DNA of 64,000 nt. It comes from Tetragonia tetragonoides (Eukaryota > Streptophyta > Magnoliopsida > Caryophyllales > Aizoaceae). Under the pieces are notes generated by a model, which was not told where the DNA came from, searched no databases, and saw nothing but the letters and a program-made list of their open reading frames with translations. Numbering within the stretch: the stretch's first letter is position 1; every line of letters begins with the position of its first letter. The stretch spans positions 11,010,501 through 11,074,500 of the forward strand of contig CM076151.1 of NCBI GenBank assembly GCA_038025085.1, written 5' to 3'. The translations under genes and the position numbers were made by a program. Shown piece after piece: positions 34,591 through 46,436 of the stretch.

Positions 34591-35457
34591 GAGCTTTCCC
34601 TCAAAATTGTTGTTTCGTAGGTTGAAAATGCTAATATGTTTATTGGAGCTCCCAATCGTAGGGGGTATATACCCAGTTAAAGAGTTATGACTAATGTATA
34701 GAGTAGACAAATTTGTAATGTTCTTAAGTAGTAAAAACGGTTCACCATAAAAGCTGTTGTTACGCAAGCTCAAAAACCCAAGCTGGTTCAAAGCAGCAAT
34801 AGATGTGGGCAGAACTCCAGTAAAATTATTGTTTCCCAGGTCGAGATAATGTAGTTGATCAAAATTGACCCAACAATCTAGAAGCTCACCTTCTAACAAG
34901 TTGTCTGAAAGGTCAAGGCTTTGTAGCATGATTTTAGTTTTGGGACACAAGAAAGGAATGGAATTGGAAAAGCTGTTGTTACCCATATATAAATAGGATA
35001 CATGTCTAAGCCATAATGGTATTCCACCCTCCAGGCAGTTTGAACTCAAATCTATGGTAGGTTCATTATTAGACAAGTCAATTGAGATATCTGCTGGCAG
35101 AGTACCATTGATGTTATTTTGTGAAAGATCCAAATCCAGGAGACCAGACGGCAAGGTGTCCCAAAAAGCAGGTGGAATAGAGTCTGAAATTCCCGTATTT
35201 GTTAGAAAAAGGTCTGAGAAGTTAGTTTGGGTAAGAAGCCAGTTGGGGAAAGAAGGGCCTACCTTGCAGTTACTCAAGTATATAATGTCCAGCTGAAATG
35301 GAGGAATCCAATTGGCACTGATGTTGATTACCAGTGCTTGATTATCGCCCAACCACAAAGAATTTAATCTAGAAAGATTTGAGAAGTGCTTGTCGGAGAC
35401 AGTGCCTTGAGGGTGTTGTCATAAAGATCTAGGTCTATCAATAGAGAAAACTTGTTG
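34591..35457 (-). pseudogene. EIX2-like RLP internal LRR fragment
   Basis: The minus strand encodes seven or eight LRRs typical of this family: LDIIYLSNCKVGPSFPN, WLLTQTNFSDLFL, IDLSSNCLEGGIPLWL, LDLSDNLLEGELLDCW and YLDLGNNNFTGVLPTSI. It lacks the signal peptide, LRRNT cap, transmembrane helix and tail. Beyond 35358 homology continues to about 35457 in another frame, caused by a missing G in the GTGCCTTGAGGGTG stretch. Its closest relative in the window is the intact RLP. Confidence 0.85.
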
Positions 35458-35850
35458 ACAACCAGCTAGTCTATCAAATTTTTACGAAGCTAATAGCCAG
35501 TGGTGCTAGTAGATTATAAGATCATTTTATGTCGTGTTTCTACCTAGCTGTTTTGTTTTGACAACCAGCTAGTCTATCAAATTTAATTAATACTCATGTC
35601 CTGACATCCCAAACATTTTCATTGGAAAACATCAAGCCCCATTGTCACATTGTACTCAGATTTTGAACTAACAATCTACATAATCAGAGATACTAATACA
35701 TTACTTAGAAAGAACATTTTAGTATATTCATCTCTAGTTTATTCATTTTAGTATATTATACGACAATGATGTATACATCTACTTAGGCATAAATTTCACT
35801 AGCCAAATTCATCCAAATAACCCAGACATCATAGTCTAAAAAACGAAAAA
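35458..35850. other. Intergenic DNA
   Basis: Contains a short direct repeat of GACAACCAGCTAGTCTATCA (35457 and 35560). No gene is seen. Confidence 0.5.
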
Positions 35851-35859
35851 AAAACCCTT

Positions 35860-36085
35860 TTTACCTTGTTAGCAGCATTCAAGGGATGATTCTCAGCACT
35901 CTGAACAACAATGATTTCCTTCTGCCAAAAAAAAAGAAGAAATTATTCACAAACTAAAATTAAACACAGAACTAATACAGAAAGTAAACCAAACAACAAA
36001 GCCTTTTTACCTCCAGCTCAGGATTGTTGCGATTGTCTTTCAGAAGCTCCATGCTCTCTTTGATGGTCTTCAAATAGGGCTGTTA
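35860..36085 (-). pseudogene. Two small exon-like segments of an unidentified gene
   Basis: The minus strand from about 36082 reads QPYLKTIKESMELLKDNRNN and on to PELE, followed by GTAAAAAGG. A second segment after a TTTTGGCAG acceptor reads KEIIVVQSAENHPLNAANK, again followed by GTAAAAAGG. The shared donor context and coding texture suggest two adjacent exons separated by a short intron. I do not recognise the protein. No further exons are evident, so this may be a captured fragment. Confidence 0.45.
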
Positions 36086-37330
36086 CCATAATGACAATTT
36101 TACCTTCGTTTTATCAGTTTTCACTTGGGGTTTTAGCCTTTTATTCAACCTAGGTTTTTTTTGGGTAATAATGTTTAGTTTTATGTTTTTATTTAATATT
36201 TTTTATATATATAAGTGTAATTTGGATTGGATTATTGGATTTTTGCATTCCGAAAGGGTTAGTACGAATCCAATCCGAAAATCCAAAATTTTTGTTTTTT
36301 GAATCCAAATCCAATCCGGACATCGAAAAAGTCCAATTCAAACTGCTTGCTTATTTGCAATGGATTGGATTGGATTGGATTTTGGATTTAATCCGAATAA
36401 GTTTCACCCTTATACATTTGGCAGTTGAGGTACAAGGGAAAGAAGAGAGAGAGAGAGAAGGATTACTTTGTTATTATTTAGCTCCATCTTTGTTTCCAAT
36501 TTCTTCTATTTGAAGCCTCTTTTTTTCGTTTAAATTTTTTTGCTTATTGTTTTTGGGTACTTATATATTTTTAAGAACAATTTCTGCATGCTTGTCCTTG
36601 TTTTTTGAATCCAAATCCAATTCGGACATCGAAAAAGTCCAATCCGAATCCGAATTGCTTGCAGGGAAAGAAAAGAGAGAGAAGGATTGGATATAAATCC
36701 AAATCCGATATAAATCCACTCATTAGTCGCCCCTCTTCCTACGAACCCTAATTCTCTCTCCGTTGCTGTTCTTTTGAAGTCGTAAGTTTCTCTCTCCCTT
36801 AATACTCATACTTAATCGTCCTTCTCTTTTTGTAATTCGGTTTTTTTATTCTGTTTCGTTACATCTATTGATTTTGCATTTCTATCTTTTTTTGGGTTCA
36901 ATTTCGCTCCCAGAACTCCAATACTCGGCAGATCATCCAAACATCACCAAGGTATGAATTTTTTTTCCTTTTACATCTTTATTATTCTATCTGCTTTAAT
37001 TACTTTGTTATTGTTTAGCTCCATCTTTGTTTTCAATTTCTTCTATCTGAAGCCTCTTTGTTTCGTTTAAATTTTTTGCTAATTATTATGTTCCTTGTTT
37101 TTGGGTATAGAACGATTTATGCATGCGTCTCCTTATTTTTTATGGTCAAAGTTTATATCTTTTGAGCAGCTAATCGAATTATTCATTTTTGTTTTCCATG
37201 CCAGGCTCAGAAATTAAATGCTGGCTTTTGATTACTCCAAACTCATTACCAATGTATCACTCATTGCAATGTTTGGTTATTTTTCGTGGAAAACAACCGC
37301 TATCTTCAACTGCACCCTGAAGTCTATATA
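36086..37330. other. AT-rich intergenic DNA with internal repeats
   Basis: Contains a TTGGATTGGATT run near 36360 and two copies of a GAATCCAAATCCAAT block (36300, 36606). Two copies of a TTTGTTATTATTTAGCTCCATC-like block lie near 36467 and 37003. No gene is supported. Confidence 0.5.
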
Positions 37331-37339
37331 ATAATAAGT

Positions 37340-37435
37340 TCAGGAGCATTAAGTTCAGTTCAGTTCAGTTCAGTTCAGGAGCATTAAGTTAAGTTCAGTT
37401 CAGTTCAGGGCCACTAAGTTCAGTTCAGGGCTACG
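37340..37435. repeat. (CAGTT)n-type microsatellite
   Basis: Repeated TTCAGTTCAG units alternating with GGAGCATTAAG and GGCCACTAAG spacers. Confidence 0.85.
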
Positions 37436-37611
37436 AGATGTTTATTGCCAAAACGTCTATTTTTCGCAACAACGAAACTCGTTGCAGAAACTTTTAGTAA
37501 CAAGGCCTTATGCGACAACCCAAAATCCTTGTGAAAAATTGATTTTCATTGCCAAAAATATTTTTGGCAACAACCTATGCCGTTGCTAAAAAGCTTTTTT
37601 CTTGTAGTGGA
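37436..37611. mobile_element. CACTA-type transposon end
   Basis: The sequence ends in TTTTTTCTTGTAGTG, the complement of the CACTACAAGAAAAAA terminus typical of plant CACTA (En/Spm) elements. It is preceded by GTTGC/GCAAC subterminal repeats (GCAACAACGAAACTCGTTGC, GGCAACAACC). No partner terminus is found in the window. Confidence 0.55.
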
Positions 37612-38330
37612 GAGAAAAAGGAAGAGGAAGGATAGAAAAAATAGTTGGGTTCGAACTCTTGAGATCATGATTTAACCACACCTGTTTGATTCAACTTCAT
37701 TTCATTTAAATTCAGTCCAGTCCATTTCAGTTCATGCCTAACTTTATTACTCATATAACTTTTTGTTCCGAAATAATTTGATGATGATAACTATATCATC
37801 GGAAAGATTTCAAAAAATACTTTCAAATGAGTCCAATATTAACTATGTTTGGATGAATTTTAGATGGTTGTCGGTCAAGTTAAAAAAATCAATTCAGTTC
37901 AATTCAATTCAATTCATTTCAGTTTAAATAAGTTTTATCCAGGTGAATCAGACAGAGCCTTAATATGTAGCGGTATTATATATATATTGCTTTATTATCC
38001 CATTTCCCCTCTCTTCTTTTTTTTGTTTGGCTGTGAATTAATGTGGTGAAAGCCTTGTATAGAAATATTTAATGTGGGAGCTGCCTTCCGTATGAAGAAA
38101 CTACATTAAAAATTTATATATGATGATTATTAATAGTCGAGTCCCCTTAGAGCCATCCGGAGGTTTTACTGATCGTTAATTTCAGGACCCATGAGATTAG
38201 TCAAGCAAAACTTGACACCGATATTTTCTAAAAATATATAATATTATTATAATTAATTTGTTTGTATAATTGTATATATTGTTACGAAAGAAAAGACAAA
38301 ATATATTGTACTGAACTTCAGCATTTGAGG
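37612..38330. other. AT-rich intergenic DNA
   Basis: Contains a (TTCAA)n run near 37893. No gene is visible. Confidence 0.5.
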
Positions 38331-38339
38331 TGACTTACC

Positions 38340-39290
38340 TGTTACAGAACCATATAATTGATTATAGTTCATATCTAGTACTTGTAGCTCTGTCAAATTT
38401 GCTACTTTCGCAAACAACTCTGCAACAAAAAGGAAACAAATGCAAATAATTAAAAATAAACATAAATCCTTACATTAATTCAACCTAAGATACAACATTG
38501 TGTCACTGATAGCAAACATCAACTATAGATTTTGGCAAGTTACCGGGGCTTTGGAAGTAATTAGTGCTCAAATCTAAATAATTGCATGTCTTTTTTCGTC
38601 TCTAGTCCTGAAATTATAAGCAAGGCAAAGCAAATTAAAAACAATGTTATGATACCCAAAATGAACATAATTCTAACGTAAGATCATATCATCCTAGAAG
38701 ATCATAATATAGAGCTGCACAGATGACCAACATACCTAGGGCTTCGAAGTTAGACTCATTCAAACCACAACTTCCAATGTTCAACTGTTTAAGTGAAGTA
38801 AGAGCACTGAAAGAAAAATTACTTAAAGTTATGATGGTTGTAGAGCCTGCAGTACAGAAAACAAGTAAAAGCTAGCTAGAGTTCTCAATTATTTATTCGA
38901 AATCCAAAATGGAAATAAAATAGACTCATGAAAATAGTAGTCATTGAGTACCCATGGACCAGGTGCATCCCTATAATCTGGTGAAATCAACTCCTTACCA
39001 CGTATCATTACCATTGAGCTAAGGTCGAGCTTGGTTACATGTCCAATAGAAGAATTGCAGCGAACCCTCTCCCAACCACAACAATTATCTCTCTCTCCAA
39101 TATTTGACCATGTCAAATTTATGTAGCTCGTGGTTGTGTTAATAACTGAATTCATGTAGGCCTTAATTTGAAGTAAGCCAAGTCGCTCCTCTTCTAGACA
39201 ACCGTCTAGTTGGAATGCCTGCTGCAACAGTACTACAACTGCCAACAACATCCATATCAACCCATATTTCGTCTCACCCCTACCCATCAT
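38340..39290 (-). pseudogene. 5' part of a multi-intron RLP (RLP15 / cuscuta-receptor-like type)
   Basis: The first exon starts at 39290 with signal peptide MMGRGETKYGLIWMLLAVVV. An LRRNT cap follows: GCLEEERLGLLQIKAYMNS and DNCCGWERVRCNSSIGHVTK. Further exon-like LRR pieces follow on the minus strand at about 38808-38736 (LTSLKQLNIGSCGLNESNF, donor GTATG), near 38600-38547 (YLDLSTNYFQSPG, donor GTAAC) and at about 38423-38347 (LTELQVLDMNYNQLYGSV, donor GTAAG). One-LRR exons separated by introns fit this RLP subclass, unlike the intronless EIX2-like genes nearby. Exon 1 runs into stops without a good donor, and no downstream LRR body or transmembrane segment is present. Confidence 0.75.
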
Positions 39291-39299
39291 AACTCACAC

Positions 39300-39795
39300 A
39301 AAAAAAAAGAAAAAAATATATAATTCAGTCACTGCACTGAATGAATAAGCTAGGCAATGCAGCTTGGATTTGTTTTAAACTAGTACGTAATACTTATTTA
39401 TAGAAGATTGCAACTATGCAAGTCATCAAGTCTCTTTTGGTTTGTGTGGTACGGTTTCCGTACTCATATAGTCATATATTCTTGCCTTAACCAAATTATT
39501 ACTTCCGTGTGGTCCCTAACATTTTACCTCGTTGTTCCAATAATTTCTCCTACAATAGTGTTTCTGAATGTGGACATCCCAGTTACGTTTGTTAACACCA
39601 GTTCCCTAAAAATTCCCCAACATTCCCACTTGAGTCTATCTGATTGAACATTTTTGGAAGGGAAAATAAATCTTGTACAATTATTCTATATTACAACTTT
39701 TTTTTTGTATCTATCTCTCTCTTCTCCCCTTTTTCACTCTATCACAAATTCCCCTCTAAAATCCCAAGTAGCAAAGGGTAGTTTTGTCACTCCTC
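39300..39795. other. Intergenic DNA, presumptive promoter region of the RLP fragment
   Basis: On the minus strand TATAAATAAG lies near 39395-39404, about 110 bases before the ATG at 39290, and could be its TATA box. No other feature is seen. Confidence 0.45.
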
Positions 39796-40855
39796 TCACA
39801 TTTTTTGAAGGGAAAACATTTACACCTACATAGGTAAAAATGTTTTTCCCCCTGAAAACCATTTTCCTTCTCATTGTAAACCAAACAACGAAAAATGGAA
39901 AAATTGTTTTCCATAAAAACTGTTTTCACCCCAACCAAACGGAGCCTATGTGTTACATTTGGCTTGAATTTAGCCTATCTTTGTTCCCTGTAGCGTTGGT
40001 GACTAATGCAACCTATTTTGAATCGATATACGATAGACTATGATTAGGTAGTTTTGGAGTAATGGTCCTTCCTCTCGTAAAGTTATAAAACAACCACTTT
40101 TAGAAGGGGTGAATTGCAGTGAGTTCTATTTGCTTTGTAAGAGGAGGAAGTAATGATCCTAAACCATGTAATAAGAGACATAACTCATTATGCATACCAT
40201 CTTACACGCCTTTAACACTTATAATAGAATTATCATAATGCTCTCTTGGTCTTCAACAATACTTTAATCAGTTGACGACTATAGATTTATGAAATTGTTA
40301 TAAAACCCTATTAAATTAGCTACTAGGATACGCCATTGGATCCAAATTAAGCAGCACCAAAGAATACTTTGATGTTGAAAGCCACTAATATCTATTGCTA
40401 AAATTGCTCCATGCCATAATATCTTTTTGTCAATGAAGTTTTGTAAATACAGGAAGAATTGACCCACTTGGAACAGAAACCAATTTTGTCTAGGTAATTA
40501 AAACGCATCATCGTATACTCCAAGTCTCCCAAGTGTGTTGAAATTACATGGACCACTATTCTCCTACAATGACATTCAAGTGCAGAAAGTGAGAGATGTG
40601 TATATCTTATTGACTTGTATGCATGTATGGACAACAAATCTGATTAAGAAATTGACTTGTAAGTCTTACTAATATCTAGTTGTTACTTGGAAACTATTGA
40701 CTCATCAGTCATCATTCGAGTCGTACTCCATAGTTCCTGAACAAATTTTGTCATTTGTTTTTCGGTTAGCATGAGTAATTATAATTTGTAAAGTTTAAAC
40801 GCTTTTCATGTCCTACAATATAAAATGGGTTAGCTTATATGATATACGTAATCTG
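39796..40855. repeat. ELO-associated module, partial copy
   Basis: Bases 39805-39946 are the right end of the small foldback element; 39947-40850 match 20677-21580 and 8352-9056 plus 15228-15400. The copy carries the unoccupied MULE target TTAAGAAA at 40644-40651 and the sense-oriented ELO scrap at 39947-40013. Confidence 0.85.
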
Positions 40856-41773
40856 ATCCGACACGAAAATTCGATCAGATTGTTTTTAGAATTATAATAT
40901 AATTTTTCTTGGCCTTAATCCATTTACAACCAAGAAATGAGCTAAAAAGTAATTATGACTCATAAACATAATTGATCTGATCTGATTCAAAATTCGTTAG
41001 ATCGACTCGTTAAACGGGTCTGCTTAGAACCGATTATAGACGGGTCGGTACATGCTTAGCTTAAACAGCCTAATTAACACACCACCCTGAAAAAGTTGAG
41101 AAATTATATATAGCCCTACACTTTGAAGATTACATGAGTCAAAATCAGACATTCTTGTGTAATGTACCCGCCAGTGGCATATTTGAGAAGCCCCAAAAAG
41201 AACAATTATGTAGATATCCATTGTTTTGCCCATTCATAAAGTCATTACTCAGATACCAAAAAAAAAAATCAAGTCATTACTCATTACTGAATAATCAATT
41301 CAATATTTCGAATTAAAAGATCAGTCATAGTATAAAGTTCCTTTTTAGCAGCACTAGTCATCCATCCAACATCTCTCCTCTTTTACATTTACCCCACACG
41401 TAGCAACCTATTCTTCCACGTAGTCACCACGTTTCACACTCTACAATCAATTCAAGGAAAGGCCCAAAATGAGGCCCAATTAGGGAAAGAAGAGAAAAAG
41501 AAGAAAGTGTTGAAAAAGAGAGGTGGGAATAAGAGAATGAAGGAAATGGGTGAAGGCAGAGAAGGTTAGAAGAGTTATGTGTACAAGGTTATGAAAGAAG
41601 TGCAGCCCGGTATGGGGATTTCGTCGAAAGCGATGATATTATGTCAGCTTGTAAGATTGGGTAACATCTAGCTTCCTTCTCTCTTTTAAATTAACTAACT
41701 TCATAATCTGTTCTGTTGGTATTATGGTTTGTTTTGGAATGGACGATGGAAAATGTACCTGCTAGTGGGTAAT
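40856..41773. repeat. Unit-B module, copy 2, left of the Copia element
   Basis: Matches 24300-24870, with an insertion at 41240-41590 that resembles 16225-16450 in part. It ends in the Copia target. No gene is supported. Confidence 0.75.
41769..41773. repeat. 5-bp target-site duplication of the Copia element, left (GTAAT)
   Basis: GTAAT precedes the 5' LTR and recurs at 44540-44544. Copies at 16780 and 24872 read GGGTAATGCATC without the insert. Confidence 0.88.
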
Positions 41774-42447
41774 TGTTGAGGTAACGCTCTAAATACCAAA
41801 TAATATTTAGTTGTATTTTATTTTAGTTTAGTTTTGTAAAGAAAATAAAAGAGAACAAAAAGAAAAAGAAAAAAAAAAGGAAGTTAAAAAGTTGGGAAAA
41901 CAAAAAGGCTTCAGCCTTTTGGTTTTCTTTAGTTGTTGATAGAAAAAGCCGGTGATGGAGTTCAGTAGATGGGAAGGCCGAAACAAACAAAAGAAATGGT
42001 AGAGCCAAGTGAGTGAGAGACAAACAAAAGAGTGAGAGAAATTGAGTATTTCTCTAAAGAGGTTTGTTTCAGTTCACGGTTGATTCGGTTTGTTCGGGTG
42101 AAGACAATCGGAGTATTAGGATCGGTCATCGACAGGTATTTGTGGGTGTATCTTTGGTTTTGTGGGAGTACCAAATTGAGTTAGAGTTTGTCAATTTGTA
42201 CTAATACCAAAGATAGTTTGTTTACTTGTTGCTTGATCTTGTGAGTGCTGCCTTTGTACTCTTGATTATTATAGTGAATCATATTTTAGTGCGTGGAGGT
42301 CCGCACCGTGGTTTTTCCCCTAATTGGGAGGGGTTTTCCACGTAAAATTGTTTGTGTTGTTTTTTGGTTCTTGCACTTTATTTTTCCGATTATCTGTTGT
42401 TGTGATTGTGATGTGATTGTGGGTAAATACCGTAGTTTTCCCCAACA
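41774..42447 (+). repeat. 5' LTR of the Copia element
   Basis: 674 bases, bounded by TG...CA. It contains GAGTATTTCTC and TATAGTGAATC blocks shared with the 3' LTR. Confidence 0.92.
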
Positions 42448-42448
42448 G

Positions 42449-42460
42449 TGTTATCAGAGC
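42449..42460 (+). other. Primer-binding site, initiator-Met tRNA type
   Basis: TGTTATCAGAGC differs by one base from the usual Copia site TGGTATCAGAGC, complementary to the 3' end of initiator methionine tRNA. Confidence 0.8.
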
Positions 42461-42529
42461 AAGGTTGTAGGATCGGTGGTGGGAAAATTACTGTATTTGT
42501 TGAAAGAGAAATTCTTTTGTGCAAGTAAC

Positions 42530-43879
42530 ATGTCTGGTAGTGTGCCCAAATTTGAAATCCCTTTGTTTGATGGTAAAATTAAATTTACTGTGTGGAAGAG
42601 TACGGTTGAGGATTTGTTGGTTCAACAAAATTTAGATGAGGCTTTAGATGAGACAAAGCCTAGTGGGGTGACCGATGCCCAATGGACATCGAAGAAGAAG
42701 AAAGCTGTCAGTACTATTAGATTAGCTATGGCTCCGGAGATCAAGTATAATTACTTGACTGAGACAAATCCAAAGAAGTTGTTGGATAAGCTTCAGAGTG
42801 TATATGCATCAAAGTCACTGACTAACAAGCTTTGTTTGAGATATGAGTTGTACCAGCTAAAGATGGAGCAAGGTACAGCGTTGCAGGACCACATTAACAG
42901 TTTTAACCAGCTAGTATGTCAGTTGAGAAATGCAGATGAGAAGATCTCCGATCAAGAGGAGGCATTGTTATTGTTGGCTTCACTACCTAAGTCCTACAGG
43001 CCAAATGTGCAGACATTACTTGTAGGGAGGACAGAGATTACACTAGATGAAACAATGACAGTGTTGAGAGAAAATGATCGGATGATGTTGCAGGTTGATG
43101 GTGTATCTCCTAGTGATGGAGGAGATAGAGTACTAGCTGCGGAGGTGTCCGAGAGAGGGAGGAATCATGAGAGAAGAGGTGGTGGCCCGAGAAGTAGGTC
43201 GAAGTCGCGCGCGAGAGACTTTAGTAACATAGAGTGTTACTATTGTGGTGAGAAGGGTCACATTCAGAGTCGTTGCCCAAAGATGAGAGATGATTTGAAG
43301 AGTTTCAAGCAGCTGGAAGAGAAGATGGGTAAGATCAAAATTAATGATGATAGTGGTTCCTCTAATGTAATTATGTCTTGTGATGGTAATAAGGAGTTGT
43401 ACTTGGCTAGTAACAATGAGGGGAAGGAAAGCCAAGAGAGTTGGGTGTTGGACTCCGGCGCTTCGGTTCACATTTGTAGAGACCATGCTATGTTTGATAC
43501 TTTGTGCCAAGATGGTGAGTATGGTGACATCAACATGGGGAGTGGTAAGTTGAAGGTGAAAGGGATGGGTAGCATCCGAATTGAGCTCCATGGTGGTGTG
43601 ACTAGAACCTTCCACAATGTTAGGTATGTACCCGATGCTCTTGTTAACGTGATTTCGTTGGGTGAGTTGACATCGCAAGGGTGTAGATACATTGGTACGG
43701 GAAGGTGGTGCAAAGTGTATCGTGGTGCTACTTTGATTGTTCAAGGGAGGAAGGCGGAGAACAACTTGTGCTATGTTGAGGGTCATTGCGTAGGGAGGAG
43801 CAAGACCGTGAAGAGGAAGGTCTGTTTTTCGGACAAGGTGGAGGTATTTGGTGATTTGGGTCGAGGGAGGATTTGTTGA
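42530..43879 (+). CDS. Copia gag-protease polyprotein, ends at the 3' LTR
   Basis: 449 codons from ATG 42530 (MSGSVPKFEIPLFDG). The frame is open further upstream through the LTR, but this is the first ATG after the primer site and gives the usual gag N-terminus. The gag region includes LCLRYELYQLKMEQGTALQD and ALLLLASLPKSY. A CCHC knuckle CYYCGEKGHIQSRC lies near residues 235-248 and a protease active site WVLDSGASVHICRD near 305-318. A basic, Arg-Gly-rich linker precedes the knuckle. The protein should form particles and process itself but cannot reverse-transcribe. Its stop codon TGA (43877-43879) is made by the first six bases of the 3' LTR. Confidence 0.9.
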   Translation: MSGSVPKFEIPLFDGKIKFTVWKSTVEDLLVQQNLDEALDETKPSGVTDAQWTSKKKKAVSTIRLAMAPEIKYNYLTETNPKKLLDKLQSVYASKSLTNKLCLRYELYQLKMEQGTALQDHINSFNQLVCQLRNADEKISDQEEALLLLASLPKSYRPNVQTLLVGRTEITLDETMTVLRENDRMMLQVDGVSPSDGGDRVLAAEVSERGRNHERRGGGPRSRSKSRARDFSNIECYYCGEKGHIQSRCPKMRDDLKSFKQLEEKMGKIKINDDSGSSNVIMSCDGNKELYLASNNEGKESQESWVLDSGASVHICRDHAMFDTLCQDGEYGDINMGSGKLKVKGMGSIRIELHGGVTRTFHNVRYVPDALVNVISLGELTSQGCRYIGTGRWCKVYRGATLIVQGRKAENNLCYVEGHCVGRSKTVKRKVCFSDKVEVFGDLGRGRIC

Positions 43880-44539
43880 GGTAACGCCCCAAATACCAAA
43901 TAATATTTAGTTGTGTTTTATTTTATTTTAGTTTTGTAAAGAAAATAAAAGAGAACAAAAAGAAAAAGAAAAAAAAAAAAGGAAGTTAAAAAGTTGGGAA
44001 AACAAAAAGGCTTCAGCCTTTTGGTTTTCTTTAGTTGTTGATAGAAAAAGCCGGTGATGGAGTTCAGTAGATAGGAAGGCCGAAACAAACAAAAGAAATG
44101 GTAGAGCCAAGTGAGTGAGAGACAAACAAAAGAGTGAGAGAAATTGAGTATTTCTCCAAAGAGGTTTGTTTCAGTTCACGGTTGGTTCGGTTTGTTCGGG
44201 TGAAGAAAATCGGAGTATTAGGATCGATCATCGGCAGGTATTTGTGGGTGTATCTTTGGTTTTGTGGGAGTACCAAATTGAGTTAGAGTTTGTCAATTTG
44301 TACTAATACCAAAGATAATTTGTTTACTTGTTGCTTGATCTTGTGAGTGTTGCCTTTGTACTCTTGATTATTATAGTGAATTATATTTTAGTGCGTGGAG
44401 GTCCGCACCGTGGTTTTTTCCCTAATTGGGAGGAGTTTTCCACGTAAAATTGTTTGTGTTGTTTTTTGGGTTGTTGCACTTTATTTTTCCGATTGTCTGT
44501 TGTTGGGATTGTGGGTAAATACCGTAGTTTTCCCCAACA
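43874..44539 (+). repeat. 3' LTR of the Copia element
   Basis: 666 bases. A purine-rich stretch GAGGGAGGA just before it would serve as the polypurine tract. Confidence 0.92.
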
Positions 44540-44544
44540 GTAAT
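44540..44544. repeat. 5-bp target-site duplication of the Copia element, right (GTAAT)
   Basis: Copy of 41769-41773. The unit-B module resumes with GCATCACATTA. Confidence 0.88.
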
Positions 44545-45478
44545 GCATCACATTAAGGAGATCTGCTTAGTGAAGGCGCTATTCTAATTCTAGTCTGTTA
44601 TGTACTTATTGCCCTATTCGTAGACTTGGTGATGCCTGGATCCCTGTTATTATCTAGGTTCCCTCATCCCTGTTGCTTTATCTTGGTTGCCACTTGCGAG
44701 TACAGAGTACAGCTTTAGCAACAAAAGTAGTCATTGCCAAAGTACTACTTTAACAACAAAGAATTAATATTTAGTGCAACGACATATGTTGTTGCCAAAA
44801 CTCTGTTTCACCTGCGCTTCAAAGGTAATGTATAGCAACAATAGAGGTTTCAGTTCAGTTCAGTTCAATTTTGTGAAATTCAGTTGAATCAAACGGAGCC
44901 TAAGTGTCGTCATTAAGTATTTTTAATCCATTTCAATTATGTTTTTTCTTATGGTACATGTGAAGATGCAAAAAATTAAACCACTACATTAGTACTACAA
45001 TACAATAAACAAATATAAATTACGGTAATACATAATAAGAGATCATATGCATTACACAACCACAAATATAAAGCCATGGTATTATACATGCTATTACACA
45101 TTTGCACTAGTGCAAGAGAAGAAAATTTGATTTAATTCGTCAATAGGTCTTATGTGAGGCGGAAATAAGACGCGGGAGCAAGGAAAGAAACAAAGACGTA
45201 CACTAATGCCATGTTCTCGTCAACGGAATGCTGCCGAACGGTGAGGAACGAAATAGAATGGATTGAAACACAACGGAACGGAACAACGCGACGCGAATAA
45301 TTCAAGAAAACGTGAAATAAAATGAAGTACAAAATGCGGAACGGAACAAAACGGATTGAAACAGAATAGAGCGGAACGAAATGCAGCATGAAAACGACGA
45401 AAAGAACAGGGCCTAAATTGGCCATTAATCTTATTACTTGTTTGACAACCCTTGATAAAAAGGAAAAGTCAACAATAT
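44545..45478. repeat. Unit-B module, copy 2, right of the Copia element
   Basis: Matches 24875-25360 and, after an insertion at 45040-45235, 25370-25608. No gene is supported. Confidence 0.75.

Positions 45479-46436
<958 letters not shown>

Larger units (their letters stand above)
41774..44539 (+). mobile_element. Non-autonomous Ty1/copia-type LTR element carrying gag-protease only (2,766 bp)
   Basis: LTRs at 41774-42447 and 43874-44539 begin TGTTGAGG and end CCCCAACA, and GTAAT is duplicated on both sides. A primer-binding site lies two bases after the 5' LTR. The 1.4-kb interior encodes gag, a CCHC zinc knuckle and the aspartic protease motif, but no integrase, reverse transcriptase or RNase H. 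The LTRs differ at roughly 18 substitutions by eye (about 2.7%) plus small indels. This composition fits TR-GAG-like dependent elements that rely on partner enzymes. Confidence 0.92.

Noticed and set aside
36086..38330. CRISPR-like array or regular spacer repeat near the TTCAGTTCAG run
   Set aside because: This is a eukaryotic microsatellite with irregular spacing; there are no conserved direct repeats with unique spacers.
42293..42529. An N-terminal extension of the Copia gag starting in the 5' LTR
   Set aside because: The open frame there is fortuitous. It would start upstream of the primer-binding site, and the ATG at 42530 gives the usual gag start.
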